A stretch of 64,000 bases of DNA from Shewanella olleyana (GTDB lineage Bacteria; Pseudomonadota; Gammaproteobacteria; Enterobacterales; Shewanellaceae). Under the pieces are notes generated by a model, which did not search any database, was not told where the DNA came from, and worked only from the letters and a program-made list of their open reading frames with translations. Location: the NCBI RefSeq assembly GCF_023283825.1, contig NZ_JAKILD010000003.1, forward strand, positions 1 through 64,000, read 5' to 3'. Below, piece by piece: positions 53,503-62,834 of this stretch (position 1 is its first letter; the number at the start of each line of letters is the position of its first letter). The translations under genes were made by a program, and so were the position numbers.

Positions 53503-54540
53503 ATGAAACCACTCAAATCTCAGCCTCTCAAACTGGCATCAGCGATTGCTATTAGCTTTTTGGCTTTTTCTGCTCAAGCTAGTGATACACAAACATCTGA
53601 GAATAATAGCTTCCAGCACGATACTAGTGCTTCATATATCACTGATACAGACAACAGCGACAATGCTTACCTATTTGCCAGTTATCGATACTACTTTAAT
53701 GCAGTGAGTACTGATTTAGGTCCTTGGGCACTAAGCACCTTTTTGGCCCAATCTTCAAATTTTGGCTTTAACTACCTTAAATCAGATTTATTCGAGACCA
53801 GCAGTTACCAAGTTGATGGTACTTATGTTTTTGACTCAAAATGGTTTGTTGGCGCAAATTATCAACAAATAAACGATGATAGCGACTACGGTCCGTGGCC
53901 ATATGATTACGACGAGTCACTTTATGGTCTTAAGCTAGGTTATTACTTTAACGAAAGCTCGCAAATATCCCTTTTTTACCAAAACCAAAGTGGATCAGAT
54001 AGCTATCAACACACAAGTGGCAGTGGTCAAAATTTTCAAATTGGCTTACTCGCTGCTAATTTTGATAATCAATCCGATACCTTTGGTCTAGAGGCTCAAA
54101 GTTATATACCCATGGAGTCAATTAGTGGTGTGAACTTGTTGGCCCGTTGGCAGTACACCGATGCTAGCCAATATTATTATTTTCGGCTTGCACAAGATGG
54201 GTTTATGCCAGAGCGTGACTTCACTACTGATATTGATAATACACTCAACCACATTTATCTAGCCGCTGATTTTTATATCAACAAATCATGGTCAATTGGC
54301 GCACACTACACTTGGCAGGATATTGATTTAAAGGAATTTATAAGTAGTAGTAATTATTCCCCTGAAGGTGAAACAATCGAACTCTCTGATAGTTTCAATA
54401 ATTACGGCCTTAACACGGCTTACTGGTGGCAAATAACACAAAATTTTTCCGCTAAATTTAGCGCCAGTAAATTGTTAAATGATGATGCTAATGTCGAAGA
54501 CGGGCTACTTTTAGGATTGGATATCAATGCTCGCTTTTAA
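53503..54540 (+). CDS. Putative outer-membrane porin (Porin_7 type)
   Basis: 345 aa from ATG 53503 with AAGGATG five bases upstream. Signal peptide ends SAQAS. The rest is a run of amphipathic strands rich in Tyr, Gly and Asn: AYLFASYRYYFNAV, SYQVDGTYVFDSKWFVGANY, LYGLKLGYYFNESSQISLFY, GVNLLARWQY, HIYLAADFYINKSWSIGAHY, NTAYWWQITQNFSAKFSASK, ending in GLDINARF with terminal Phe. This is the style of the putative porin family common in Shewanella and other marine gammaproteobacteria. Cargo unknown. A long perfect inverted repeat follows the stop codon. Confidence 0.8.
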   Translation: MKPLKSQPLKLASAIAISFLAFSAQASDTQTSENNSFQHDTSASYITDTDNSDNAYLFASYRYYFNAVSTDLGPWALSTFLAQSSNFGFNYLKSDLFETSSYQVDGTYVFDSKWFVGANYQQINDDSDYGPWPYDYDESLYGLKLGYYFNESSQISLFYQNQSGSDSYQHTSGSGQNFQIGLLAANFDNQSDTFGLEAQSYIPMESISGVNLLARWQYTDASQYYYFRLAQDGFMPERDFTTDIDNTLNHIYLAADFYINKSWSIGAHYTWQDIDLKEFISSSNYSPEGETIELSDSFNNYGLNTAYWWQITQNFSAKFSASKLLNDDANVEDGLLLGLDINARF

Positions 54541-54551
54541 CTGATTTACAC

Positions 54552-54603
54552 TTTATTAGTGCATCAAACAGTATGATTAAGTGCTGTTTGATGCACTAAT
54601 AAA
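54552..54603. terminator. 20-bp perfect inverted repeat behind the porin gene
   Basis: TTTATTAGTGCATCAAACAG and its exact complement flank a 12-nt loop. There is no T-run behind the stem, so it may protect the 3' end of the porin transcript rather than terminate it. Confidence 0.6.
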
Positions 54604-54664
54604 TATCCTATTTAAATCTAATGACAACTTAAATTTATCAGGGTAACAGAGGTCAGATACTGAG

Positions 54665-55060
54665 TTAATCACCCATTCTCACCACATCAACATCCATGGA
54701 TGTTGATGTCCAATCTCTGTCAATTTCGCCCAATAAAGTGAGTTTAGTATCAGGTGTAGCACTAATTCCTTTCCACTCATCATTATCTATTTCAACAATG
54801 ATCTCACCGCTCTCATCTTTAAAAAGGTATTCCTCATCCCCTAAAGACTCAACGATATAACCCGTTAAGACTGCAGGTGTGTCATCTTTTGCTTCAAGTG
54901 CTTTTGCTGCGCTATAAACTTCTCCGCGGCCTGGCCCTGTAAAGCCACCAGCTTGCTTAACTGCAGGTTTAATCAATGCTGACTCTGTATAAACTTCCGG
55001 CTGACTAGCAATGGCAGTTGTTGAAGCGAACAGCACTCCGCAGACTAATAACTTCTTCAT
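54665..55060 (-). CDS. YgiW/YdeI-family stress protein (bacterial OB fold)
   Basis: 131 aa with signal peptide 1-18. The BOF domain reads GGFTGPGRGEVYSAAKALEA, KDDTPAVLTGYIVESLGDEE, YLFKDESGEIIVEIDNDEW, LTLLGEIDRDWTSTSMDVDV, all standard for YgiW/YdeI periplasmic proteins that are induced by peroxide and other stress. GAGGT precedes the ATG. No operon partner. Confidence 0.9.
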   Translation of the reverse strand: MKKLLVCGVLFASTTAIASQPEVYTESALIKPAVKQAGGFTGPGRGEVYSAAKALEAKDDTPAVLTGYIVESLGDEEYLFKDESGEIIVEIDNDEWKGISATPDTKLTLLGEIDRDWTSTSMDVDVVRMGD

Positions 55061-55253
55061 TTGATGACCTCAAGGTAGATAACTTTTTAATAAAAACATC
55101 ATACGATAAGTTAGCTGAATATAAGCTTACATTTACAATGGTTAATATTAATTATCGTTAACGGTTAACATGTTAAACCCATGGTGATATTTACAAGCCC
55201 AGTTTATTTGAAGAGGTATCTTGGCAATGACTGAATCGTAAAGTCTTCCAATC

Positions 55254-55574
55254 TTAATCATTCACCATCGACTCACACTCAAACCCTTGGCGCATCGAAT
55301 CAAATCGACATTTAGAGCCGCATTGCCAAGGTGCATTATTGTATTTGGCAGATACAGTTTGGGCATGGGCTTTACAGGATTCATAGTCAGTAAAGTCCGT
55401 TTCCATTTCATACTTTGCTGAGTTATAGCCATTTTTATACACAAATGAGTTCCATATCACTGGACCTTCGTGTTGATTTGATAGGTTAATCATCACTACA
55501 GATGTAATAACAGCGATCAGTAATCCGATAATGACAATAAGTGAAATGAGATTTGATTGTTTGGCAGTAGTCAT
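55254..55574 (-). CDS. Single-TM protein with cysteine-rich C-terminal domain
   Basis: 106 aa. An N-terminal anchor (LISLIVIIGLLIAVITSVVMI, about 9-29) is followed by a short periplasmic domain with four cysteines, in YESCKAHAQTVSA, WQCGSKCRFD and FECESMVND. Probably two disulfides. Family not recognised. It stands alone between ygiW and the pilin-like gene. Confidence 0.6.
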   Translation of the reverse strand: MTTAKQSNLISLIVIIGLLIAVITSVVMINLSNQHEGPVIWNSFVYKNGYNSAKYEMETDFTDYESCKAHAQTVSAKYNNAPWQCGSKCRFDSMRQGFECESMVND

Positions 55575-55683
55575 ATTAGCAGTAGCATTAGAATCAATTG
55601 AGTTAGCATAAGGCTATCTCGTTGAAATGCAATCTTGTTAGAACTTTCTCACCTTAAAAATCAAAGCGGTTAGATTAAGTTAA

Positions 55684-55706
55684 AGCAGCCCCGTATTGAG
55701 GCTGCT
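55684..55706 (-). terminator. Weak terminator of the pilin-like gene
   Basis: AGCAGCC and GGCTGCT pair around a 9-nt loop; on the minus strand TTTAACTTAA follows, a poor U-run. Confidence 0.5.
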
Positions 55707-55801
55707 GTATTGACCAAATTAAAATGATTGCCTCCTGAGTAATTGACTTAAATGTGAATGAGTTTAGTTGTTAAACCCTAGATTCTGTATTTCTTAACTC
55801 C

Positions 55802-56362
55802 TTAACATTTGCTCGGATCAGTTTGTATTTCATAAACCGGTAAACCTGTTGTACTGGTTGCCTCCTTATACACTAACTTACATTCTGCTGGTGCTCCTTT
55901 TTGCCAAATAGTGGCTTGCTTGGGCGTCAAATCATATATTGTCCACTCAGCTCCTCTATCAATTGAAATCGTTGGATCTGTTGCTGATACTGCAATATTA
56001 AAATCATTTTGAAGGACGTTAGCTAAGTCCATCTCTGTCGCAAGGGCATAACCGTAAGCGGTATATAAATCTCCACCTGTACCAATATCTAAGTCAGTAC
56101 CATTTGCATCTTTTTCAATACCAGCGAGACTGGCTTTTGAGTAAACCAAGGTATTGCCACTTTGAATAGCCGCTTTCATACCTGAAAGGGAACTGACTCG
56201 AGCATCACCTTGTAAATTGATGAACTTCGGGGCTGCGACTACCGCTAAAATACCGAGAATAATGATGACAACGACCAGTTCTATTAAGGTAAAGCCACCT
56301 TGCTTTGACGATTGGTTTGACGATAGTGCAGTAGGACGATTTACAGAATTAAATATATTCAT
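55802..56362 (-). CDS. Type IV pilin-like protein (MshA-like), long leader
   Basis: 186 aa. The prepilin peptidase site is KQGG-FTLIELVVVIIILGIL, with Glu at mature position 5, followed by AVVAAPKFINLQGDARVSSL and a C-terminal disulfide pair (CKLVYKEA and PSKC) as in MSHA pilins. The leader is 23 residues, longer than the usual 6-10 of MshA. GAGG precedes the ATG at a good distance, and no closer start codon is present before the cleavage site. No other pilus assembly gene is near, so it is an orphan pilin. Confidence 0.8.
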   Translation of the reverse strand: MNIFNSVNRPTALSSNQSSKQGGFTLIELVVVIIILGILAVVAAPKFINLQGDARVSSLSGMKAAIQSGNTLVYSKASLAGIEKDANGTDLDIGTGGDLYTAYGYALATEMDLANVLQNDFNIAVSATDPTISIDRGAEWTIYDLTPKQATIWQKGAPAECKLVYKEATSTTGLPVYEIQTDPSKC

Positions 56363-56855
56363 ATTGACCTCGAGATTCTCTTACAATGAAGGCTCTCTGA
56401 AAGGTGTTACGCAAACAGAAAGAGCCAAAGTGCCTTCCTAGCGTTGGGATTTTTAAATCGGTTGCTCTTATCATTCTTATAAAAGATCTGATAAGTAGCC
56501 TTATCTAATTAGCTTATTAAATGATTTATCTCACCTGTGATTCAATGCAGCTATGGAACAGCTAAAGCCATAAACTAGCTAAATAGTCTTATATCGATAA
56601 AACAATTAGAGCAAAAACTCTATTTAACCGTAGGCTCATTTTTCATCTTCTGCAAATTAATTAAAGTTAACCAAAATCCATCTATACTCAGCTACAACAA
56701 CTCAATCCCTCAAGATGATTATCAATTAATTCTATAAAGTGATTCTGCCTCTTTGGCCATTATCTCTTTACCATTAAGTGTTAATCTTATTCTATTAAAT
56801 AATATGTAAGCGCCTCATATTGAAGCACTCTCTTTTGATTAGTTAGGAAGACAAC
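56363..56855. other. Gene-free region between pilin-like and SDR genes
   Basis: 493 bp between divergent genes; AT-rich, no convincing frame, repeat or strong hairpin. It should hold both promoters. Confidence 0.4.
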
Positions 56856-57662
56856 ATGCAAAAAACTATTCTTGTAACAGGTTCAACAGACGGTATTGGT
56901 TTAGAAACTGCGAAGATGCTTCTCGCTGAAGGTCACACTGTCCTTTTGCATGGCAGAAATCCTGACAAGCTTGCCAGCGTTAAGCAACAACTCGAATCAT
57001 TGAGTAGTAGTGAGCAAGTTGAAAGCTATGTGGCAGACCTTTCGAGCATGAGTGATGTAAAAAAATTAGCCACACAAGTCAAAGCTAACCATGACAAACT
57101 TGATGTGTTAATTAATAATGCTGGGGTTTATAACCCAACGACTTTAGTCACTGTTGATGGCCTAGATTCACGCTATGCAGTTAACACATACGCACCCTAT
57201 TTACTCAGCCAATTACTGATGCCAATAATGGATAGCAGCAGTCGCATTGTGAATTTATCTTCAGCAGCCCAAGCTGCTTTCTTAGCAACAGATATGGCGC
57301 AACCAAGTCAGTTATCTGATGGTACAGTTTATGCCCAGAGTAAACTTGCGCTGACCATGTGGTCACGTGATTTAGCCTTATCAGTTCAAGGAACGGGGCC
57401 TATGATTGTGGCGGTTAATCCAGCTTCAATGCTTGGTAGTAAAATGGTCAAGCAAGCATACGGGGTATCTGGCGGTGATTTATCTATCGGGGCTGACATC
57501 TTAACCCGCGCAGCATTATCAGATGAGTTTGCTCAAGCGACAGGGCAATACTTTGATAACGACAGAGGCCAATTTGCATCACCTCACCCTGATGCACTTG
57601 ATGTGGCTAAAACAGCCAAGGTCGTTAGTGTGCTTGAGCAGGTATTATCTGAGTTAAGCTAA
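56856..57662 (+). CDS. Short-chain dehydrogenase/reductase
   Basis: 268-aa classical-type SDR. Rossmann start ILVTGSTDGIGLETAKMLLA, NNAGVYNP, active-site serine in IVNLSSAAQAA and YAQSK with catalytic Tyr and Lys. The HGRNPDKL segment at the end of the second strand suggests NADP preference. AGGAAG precedes the ATG. Substrate unknown. Confidence 0.9.
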   Translation: MQKTILVTGSTDGIGLETAKMLLAEGHTVLLHGRNPDKLASVKQQLESLSSSEQVESYVADLSSMSDVKKLATQVKANHDKLDVLINNAGVYNPTTLVTVDGLDSRYAVNTYAPYLLSQLLMPIMDSSSRIVNLSSAAQAAFLATDMAQPSQLSDGTVYAQSKLALTMWSRDLALSVQGTGPMIVAVNPASMLGSKMVKQAYGVSGGDLSIGADILTRAALSDEFAQATGQYFDNDRGQFASPHPDALDVAKTAKVVSVLEQVLSELS

Positions 57663-57942
57663 CCCCCTAAAGATTTGCCCCTTATGCTATGTTCCTAAAA
57701 ATATGACGCATATCTTGTTTTGAAACTTTAAAATAAAATTGTTATGCGGATCGCATTTTTAATTTTCAACTCCTGATAAATTCCGACTTAAGCACACACT
57801 AATATAGTGTTTATTTTTACCAATACTAAGTGCTTGTAGTTTGGTCTCTATGTTTGATATCGATAGTATTTCTTAAGCAAAATTAACGGCCTTCAAGGTA
57901 TCGATAAAGCAAGAAATTACGACTCGGTAATGAGGATATTTT

Positions 57943-58122
57943 ATGGCTGAAATTATTGATCTTGTTATTACGGACGCTGAAGTTGAAGCGTTTGAAAAAC
58001 CTTCTAACCAAAAAGCAAAAGAAGACATCCAACACAGACGCGAGGTGAAAAGACGCCTTGAAGATTATCTTGAAGCGCAGCAACTTAAACGCGCAATGGG
58101 TGGTGATGATTTTTTTGCTTAG
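57943..58122 (+). CDS. PA3496-family small protein
   Basis: 59 aa, start ATG 57943 with GAGGAT five bases upstream. It reads MAEIIDLVITDAEVEAFEKP, then a charged helix with RREVKRRLEDYLEAQQLKRA and the acidic aromatic end GGDDFFA. The RRxxRRLEDxLExxxLxxxxxDDF pattern is that of the PA3496 family (putative envelope integrity proteins) present in many pseudomonads and Shewanella. Role poorly known. Confidence 0.7.
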   Translation: MAEIIDLVITDAEVEAFEKPSNQKAKEDIQHRREVKRRLEDYLEAQQLKRAMGGDDFFA

Positions 58123-58223
58123 CTCTTAATATGAGCTCTTAACATGAGTTTCTAGCAAGTACTTGCTAACTATTTCCATCTACCATGCATAGGCGTTCAT
58201 CTCCCACAACGCTTTCCATGCAT

Positions 58224-58261
58224 CATTAAGCTCAGCAAGCTTGCCAACGCTGAGCTTAATG
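58224..58261. terminator. 13-bp perfect hairpin after the PA3496-like gene
   Basis: CATTAAGCTCAGC and GCTGAGCTTAATG flank a 12-nt loop, about 100 bp downstream of the small gene. No T-run, so terminator function is uncertain. Confidence 0.5.
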
Positions 58262-58282
58262 AATCATAAATGACTTCCCTGT

Positions 58283-58384
58283 AGCTAGCCCTTTAATATA
58301 GTTAGAGCTTTAATGTAGCTAGTCCTTTAATGTAGCTAGTCCTTTAATGTAGCTAGACCTATAATTTAGCTAGACTTATAAAGT
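58283..58384. repeat. Tandem repeat, 17 bp x 6
   Basis: Six 17-bp units, consensus AGCTAGTCCTTTAATGT. Units 3 and 4 are identical; the outer units have drifted, as expected for an array growing by slippage in the middle. Located between the convergent 3' ends of the PA3496-like and GH13 genes. Confidence 0.9.
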
Positions 58385-58456
58385 ACCACTGACATTAGCA
58401 TCAACGCAGTGGCAAGGAGCTAACTGAAGGGGGGAGCTCCTAAAACGTTTCTAAGT

Positions 58457-60331
58457 TCAGGATACTGGAGTGATTTGATATACCCCGTAACTTAAACCTG
58501 GCAATGAAACAGATATCTGCGTGTCTGACACCTCGATGTTATTTGATTGAATACCTGCCTTTGTAACCACTACGGCAGCGGCACTTGACACTTTCATCGG
58601 TATCGAGATTTGAGCCGTTTGAGTACCTGAATTAAACACCATCAGCCACTCTTCGCCGGTTTCTCTATCAATGCGTGAAAAAGCAAACATCGCTGCATTT
58701 TCTGCTGTTGTGTCCGCTTGATAAAAGCGCGCCTGATACTCTCCTCGACGTAATACCCGATGACTTTTACGCAGTTCACTCAGTGCTGAAATGGTAATAA
58801 ACAAAGGGTGAGAGGTGTCAAAGTTGTTATCCGCTGTAGTGGCGTCAGTGCCTATCAAGTCATTGTCGTTATAGCTTGGGACTTGGGAGGCAAACATGTC
58901 TTCTCGGGCGCGAATATCATTACCATCACCGGTAAAACCTTGCTCATCGCCGTAATACACCACAGGGATCCCGCGAGACAAAAACATAAACGCATGGGAT
59001 AAAATACTGCGCTGTAATTTTTCAGCATCTGTTTGCGCTTCCTTTGCTGCATTGTCCGAGTTAGCGTCTGACTCATTGATAAAGTAACCAGCCCTACCCA
59101 TGTCGTGATTGCTTAAAAAGGTCATCAATAAATCGGCTTGGCTGTCTTCATCCTGATATAAGCTATCTAGCTCAAATAGCGCTTTAGCCAACATAGGGCT
59201 TTGGCCTCGATAAAAAATATTGGCGGCAACATCCTGAAAAGCAAAATCCAATACCGATGGAAGTTTGCCCTCGGTAGTGAACACACTTAAGTGATGAGGG
59301 TTTGTGTCGTACACTTCGCCAAATACATGAAAGTTAGGTATGCCTTGCTGTTTCGCAAAATCGACGATTGCAGGGCTGAAGCTTTGCCAAAAAGATAAAT
59401 CCACATGACGCACAGTGTCGATGCGAAAACCATCTGGTTTAAACTCAGCGATGAGCTTTTGATAAATCTCAATCATGCCGCTCAACACTTGTGGGTGCTG
59501 CGTATCTAAATCATCTAAGCCATTAAAATCACCATTCAGTGAACTTTCTCCCTCAAATGTGCTGTCACCTTGATTGTGATAATACTCAGGATCGTTCAAC
59601 CACTGTGGAACTTTAACAGCTTCATCTTGGGTTAAAATAAATGGCGAATAACGCTCGCTTTCAGGTGTGTTTAACGGCATGTACTGACATCGAGTTAGGC
59701 CTTGTAGATAAAGGCCATTATCTTGATGGCACTCTTTGTAACGAATGATATCTGCGGTGTGGTTAGTAATAATATCAAAGAAGACTTTCATCCCACGTTG
59801 ATGAGCCGCATCAATTAACTGCTTCAGCTCATCATTAGAACCAAAGTGCGGATCGATTTCGCTAAAGTCGACAATCCAGTATCCATGGTGAGCAATCCCG
59901 TCTTTCTGAATCGCTTGATTGCGCAGTAAAGGCGTCATCCAAATTGCAGTAATGCCAAGCTTTTGTAAATTATCTAACTTTTGCTCAATCCCCTTGATAT
60001 CACCGCCATGAAAGCCACGTTCAGATGTCTTATCTAAACCGCCGTGAGATATCCCTGAAGCCGCGCCGTTATCATTGGCGATATTGCCATTATTAAAGCG
60101 GTCTGGCAGAACAAAATAGAAAATGTCATCTCGAATATCTCGGTGAAGATAATCCTGATATAGGGCTGTTTCGTCATTTATTCGAGGTGCAGTCACTTTA
60201 GCAGCTGGCACTTTAGTGGCTGGCTCATTACTGCCCTGTACTTTGCTGGCCGGCTCATTGGTTTGACAGCCAGATAGCATCAAACTGATGCCAATAAATA
60301 CTGCAGATGTGGTTAATAATATGCGTTTCAT
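58457..60331 (-). CDS. GH13 alpha-amylase-family lipoprotein
   Basis: 624 aa from ATG 60331 with GAAGG four bases upstream. Lipoprotein signal LMLSGCQTN (lipobox LSGC). After a Lys/Ala/Pro linker of about 35 residues comes the GH13 barrel. The four conserved regions are visible: FDIITNH (I), GFRIDTVRH with nucleophile Asp (II), HVFGEVYD with acid/base Glu (III) and FLSNHD (IV); DRFNNGNIANDNG and GHHGYW-type HHGYWIVD fit the cyclomaltodextrinase/pullulanase-like or periplasmic alpha-amylase group. It should degrade maltodextrins at the outer membrane or in the periplasm. Confidence 0.9.
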   Translation of the reverse strand: MKRILLTTSAVFIGISLMLSGCQTNEPASKVQGSNEPATKVPAAKVTAPRINDETALYQDYLHRDIRDDIFYFVLPDRFNNGNIANDNGAASGISHGGLDKTSERGFHGGDIKGIEQKLDNLQKLGITAIWMTPLLRNQAIQKDGIAHHGYWIVDFSEIDPHFGSNDELKQLIDAAHQRGMKVFFDIITNHTADIIRYKECHQDNGLYLQGLTRCQYMPLNTPESERYSPFILTQDEAVKVPQWLNDPEYYHNQGDSTFEGESSLNGDFNGLDDLDTQHPQVLSGMIEIYQKLIAEFKPDGFRIDTVRHVDLSFWQSFSPAIVDFAKQQGIPNFHVFGEVYDTNPHHLSVFTTEGKLPSVLDFAFQDVAANIFYRGQSPMLAKALFELDSLYQDEDSQADLLMTFLSNHDMGRAGYFINESDANSDNAAKEAQTDAEKLQRSILSHAFMFLSRGIPVVYYGDEQGFTGDGNDIRAREDMFASQVPSYNDNDLIGTDATTADNNFDTSHPLFITISALSELRKSHRVLRRGEYQARFYQADTTAENAAMFAFSRIDRETGEEWLMVFNSGTQTAQISIPMKVSSAAAVVVTKAGIQSNNIEVSDTQISVSLPGLSYGVYQITPVS

Positions 60332-60391
60332 AACACCTTCATATTCCATTAATTAAGATATTTACCTGAACTAGCCGACCATTGTTCCATC

Positions 60392-60423
60392 ACAATTAAG
60401 TTCAATAACAATTAAGTTCAATT
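60392..60423. repeat. Tandem duplication, 16 bp x 2
   Basis: ACAATTAAGTTCAATA followed directly by ACAATTAAGTTCAATT. It lies between the 3' end of the aldo/keto reductase gene and the start of the GH13 gene. Confidence 0.8.
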
Positions 60424-60441
60424 ACGATTTTCCCAGTGAAA

Positions 60442-61491
60442 CTAAGGCAACTCTTCACCTTTTGCGCTGACGTATAAGGCGTACCAATGCTCGCGGGCAA
60501 GTGTTAACCCTACAGCTTGCTTACAGGCTGCAATTCGTTGCAAGTTGGTCGTGCCAATCACTGGTTGCACCTTGGCAGGATGCTGCATTAACCACGCAAG
60601 AATAATCGCTTCTTTGCTAACACCATACTCACTCGCAAGCTGACTCACTAAGATGCTGGTTTGTTGTACTGCCAAAGCCTTATCATTCAACTCATAACCC
60701 GTATTTAAGTCGGCACTTGAATCTGAAACACCTGAATAAAGCCCCTGACATAAGCTGCCCCAAGACTGAACTTGAAGTTTTTGCAGCTGACAATACTCCA
60801 GCATTCCTGGGGTAAAATTAATGGCTGCGCCAGCTTGGTTGCCTGCATAAACGGTCTCATCTATCCAATCTTGTTTATGCAAACTCAGCTCAACTTGGTT
60901 AACGACCAATGGGGTATCAAGTGCTTGTTGAATGGCATTGATTTGGTGTTGTTGCATGTTAGAGACACCTAAAAAGCGCACTTTCCCCGCATCACGCAAG
61001 CGATGGTAAGTCTCGGCAATTTCATCTGCTTGCATTAAAGGATCGGGACGATGGAGCACCAATACATCGAGGTAGTCTGTTTGCAGCTGCTTTAAACTAT
61101 TGTCGACACTGTGGTTTATCCATTGCGCTGATAAGTCATACCTTTTAGGGCCTATTTCATCTTGTAAACGAATACCGCATTTGGTTTGAATAAACATTTG
61201 CTCACGCAGCTTAGGTCTTGCAGCAAGCACTTGACCAAACACCTGTTCGGCTTTGCCAAAGGTATAAATATCGGCATGGTCAAAGTAATTAATCCCCTGA
61301 GCTAATGCCGCATCCACCACATCGTGGGCTTGAGCAAGTTCGATTGCGCTAATAGGATTACTATTCCAGCCTCCACCTAAGCCCATGCAGCCATAAACAA
61401 GCTCGCTAACACCATTTAGGTGTTCAGTTAAAGGCAATACTCTTGGGAATACTCTTGGGGGAATACCGACAGGCGCCATTGCAGGTTTCAT
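60442..61491 (-). CDS. Aldo/keto reductase (YdhF-like)
   Basis: 349 aa, NADPH-dependent oxidoreductase of the AKR superfamily. Catalytic residues are in GINYFDHADIYTFGKAEQVF (Asp, Tyr), QTKCGIR (Lys) and VLHRPDPL (His). FLGVSNMQQHQINAIQ and PVIGTTNLQRI complete the cofactor site. The start region LVYGCMGLGGGWN is close to that of YdhF. ATG 61491 has no clear ribosome site; Met5 is an alternative. It is divergent from a LysR regulator. Confidence 0.88.
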   Translation of the reverse strand: MKPAMAPVGIPPRVFPRVLPLTEHLNGVSELVYGCMGLGGGWNSNPISAIELAQAHDVVDAALAQGINYFDHADIYTFGKAEQVFGQVLAARPKLREQMFIQTKCGIRLQDEIGPKRYDLSAQWINHSVDNSLKQLQTDYLDVLVLHRPDPLMQADEIAETYHRLRDAGKVRFLGVSNMQQHQINAIQQALDTPLVVNQVELSLHKQDWIDETVYAGNQAGAAINFTPGMLEYCQLQKLQVQSWGSLCQGLYSGVSDSSADLNTGYELNDKALAVQQTSILVSQLASEYGVSKEAIILAWLMQHPAKVQPVIGTTNLQRIAACKQAVGLTLAREHWYALYVSAKGEELP

Positions 61492-61708
61492 AATCTAATA
61501 CTTCACAGTTTCAATAAGGAGATAAGCCATAATCTCAATATTGCCTACCAATGAGGAACCCAATTAACCAAAATCATTGTTTGATATAGCTACCAATAAA
61601 ATCATAAGAGCGCTTAACCAGAACAAATAATGAGGGACAATTCAATAAAGACAAGTTAACTTATTCACACTGCTGAACTAAAAATGGCGAATTAGGTAGG
61701 GAAAACGT

Positions 61709-62608
61709 GTGAGTCGAGAACACAAAAAATTTGAGCGGTTATTTCTGTTTAGCGAAGTGGCAAAACAACTGAGCTTTACTGAAGCTGCGGCAACCCTCGG
61801 AATATCCCGCGGTTACCTTTCTGAGCAAATACGCCAATTAGAAAAAGAGTTTGGTAGACCGCTGCTTATTCGCAGCACCCGCAGCGTGAAATTGACCCCT
61901 CAAGGGGAGCTTATTCTAACCAGCATGGGTCAGGTTAAGCAGTCTTTGTTGACACTTGATAGACAAATTCGTCACGACAATGACAATATTGCAGGCAGAA
62001 TTCGAATTACTGCCCCAAGTCAGTTTACCCAGCGGTACCTTCTTAATATCTGCCGAGATTTTAAACACGAATATCCTGAGATTGAGTTTACCCTCGACAG
62101 TAGCTATACCACCCATGATTTAACTAAAAATGACTTTGATCTTGCGATTAGAGCCACTAAAACGCCGCCGCAAAATATGGTGGCTAAAAAGCTATTCTCT
62201 TATCAGCACGTATGCTGCGCATCGCCAGCCTATATTCAACAATACGGTTTACCTAACTCAATTGCAGACTTAAACCACCATCAGTGCTTAACAGCTGCAG
62301 AGGAAAGTGTTTGGCACATAGGCCATGAACCTACAAAAGTGAGTAGTCAGTTAAGTGTTAATGATAATCACATGCTTAAGGAGCTGGCCTTAGCGGGAGA
62401 GGGAATTATTCTGGTTCCGGAATATTTGGTGGACCGTGAACTTACATCAGGGCAATTAAGGCCGTTACTCCAGCAGGAGCAGACGTTATCATCAACCACT
62501 TATCTGGTTCATCCTCAGCTTATTCATCAATCAGCAAGACTTGCTTGCTTCATTGCTTATACTCTTGATTGGATTCAACACAATTTACCGCCTTCACAGC
62601 GAAAATAG
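61709..62608 (+). CDS. LysR-family regulator divergent from the aldo/keto reductase gene
   Basis: 299 aa from a GTG with AGGGA six bases upstream. Winged helix: FLFSEVAKQLSFTEAAATLG, ISRGYLSEQIRQLEKEFGRP; effector domain: GRIRITAPSQFTQRYLLNIC, NDFDLAIRATKTPPQNMVAK, ALAGEGIILVPEYLV. It belongs to the CrgA/DhcR-like group, which often control an adjacent divergent oxidoreductase gene. The aldo/keto reductase gene at 60442 is therefore the likely target. Confidence 0.88.
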   Translation: MSREHKKFERLFLFSEVAKQLSFTEAAATLGISRGYLSEQIRQLEKEFGRPLLIRSTRSVKLTPQGELILTSMGQVKQSLLTLDRQIRHDNDNIAGRIRITAPSQFTQRYLLNICRDFKHEYPEIEFTLDSSYTTHDLTKNDFDLAIRATKTPPQNMVAKKLFSYQHVCCASPAYIQQYGLPNSIADLNHHQCLTAAEESVWHIGHEPTKVSSQLSVNDNHMLKELALAGEGIILVPEYLVDRELTSGQLRPLLQQEQTLSSTTYLVHPQLIHQSARLACFIAYTLDWIQHNLPPSQRK

Positions 62609-62834
62609 CTGACAGTCACAGAATAAATTTACATTCGAATTAACTTTTTCTGCATATCCAAAGGCGTTTCAAGATTTGCTAACAATTATAAGATTGACAT
62701 TTTCACTCATTCTTAGACTATGGTGGCGATATTCAATCTTGCTATTAGGCTGTATTGCTAAAGATTAATCAGATAAAAATATAAAATTATAAAAACAAAA
62801 ATGAGCCTCATTTTTTGTAAGGAAGCAGACCACA

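Noticed and set aside
53205..53516. 103-codon frame on the minus strand overlapping the porin start
   Set aside because: It overlaps the porin ribosome site and start, has no ribosome site of its own and no family-like pattern.
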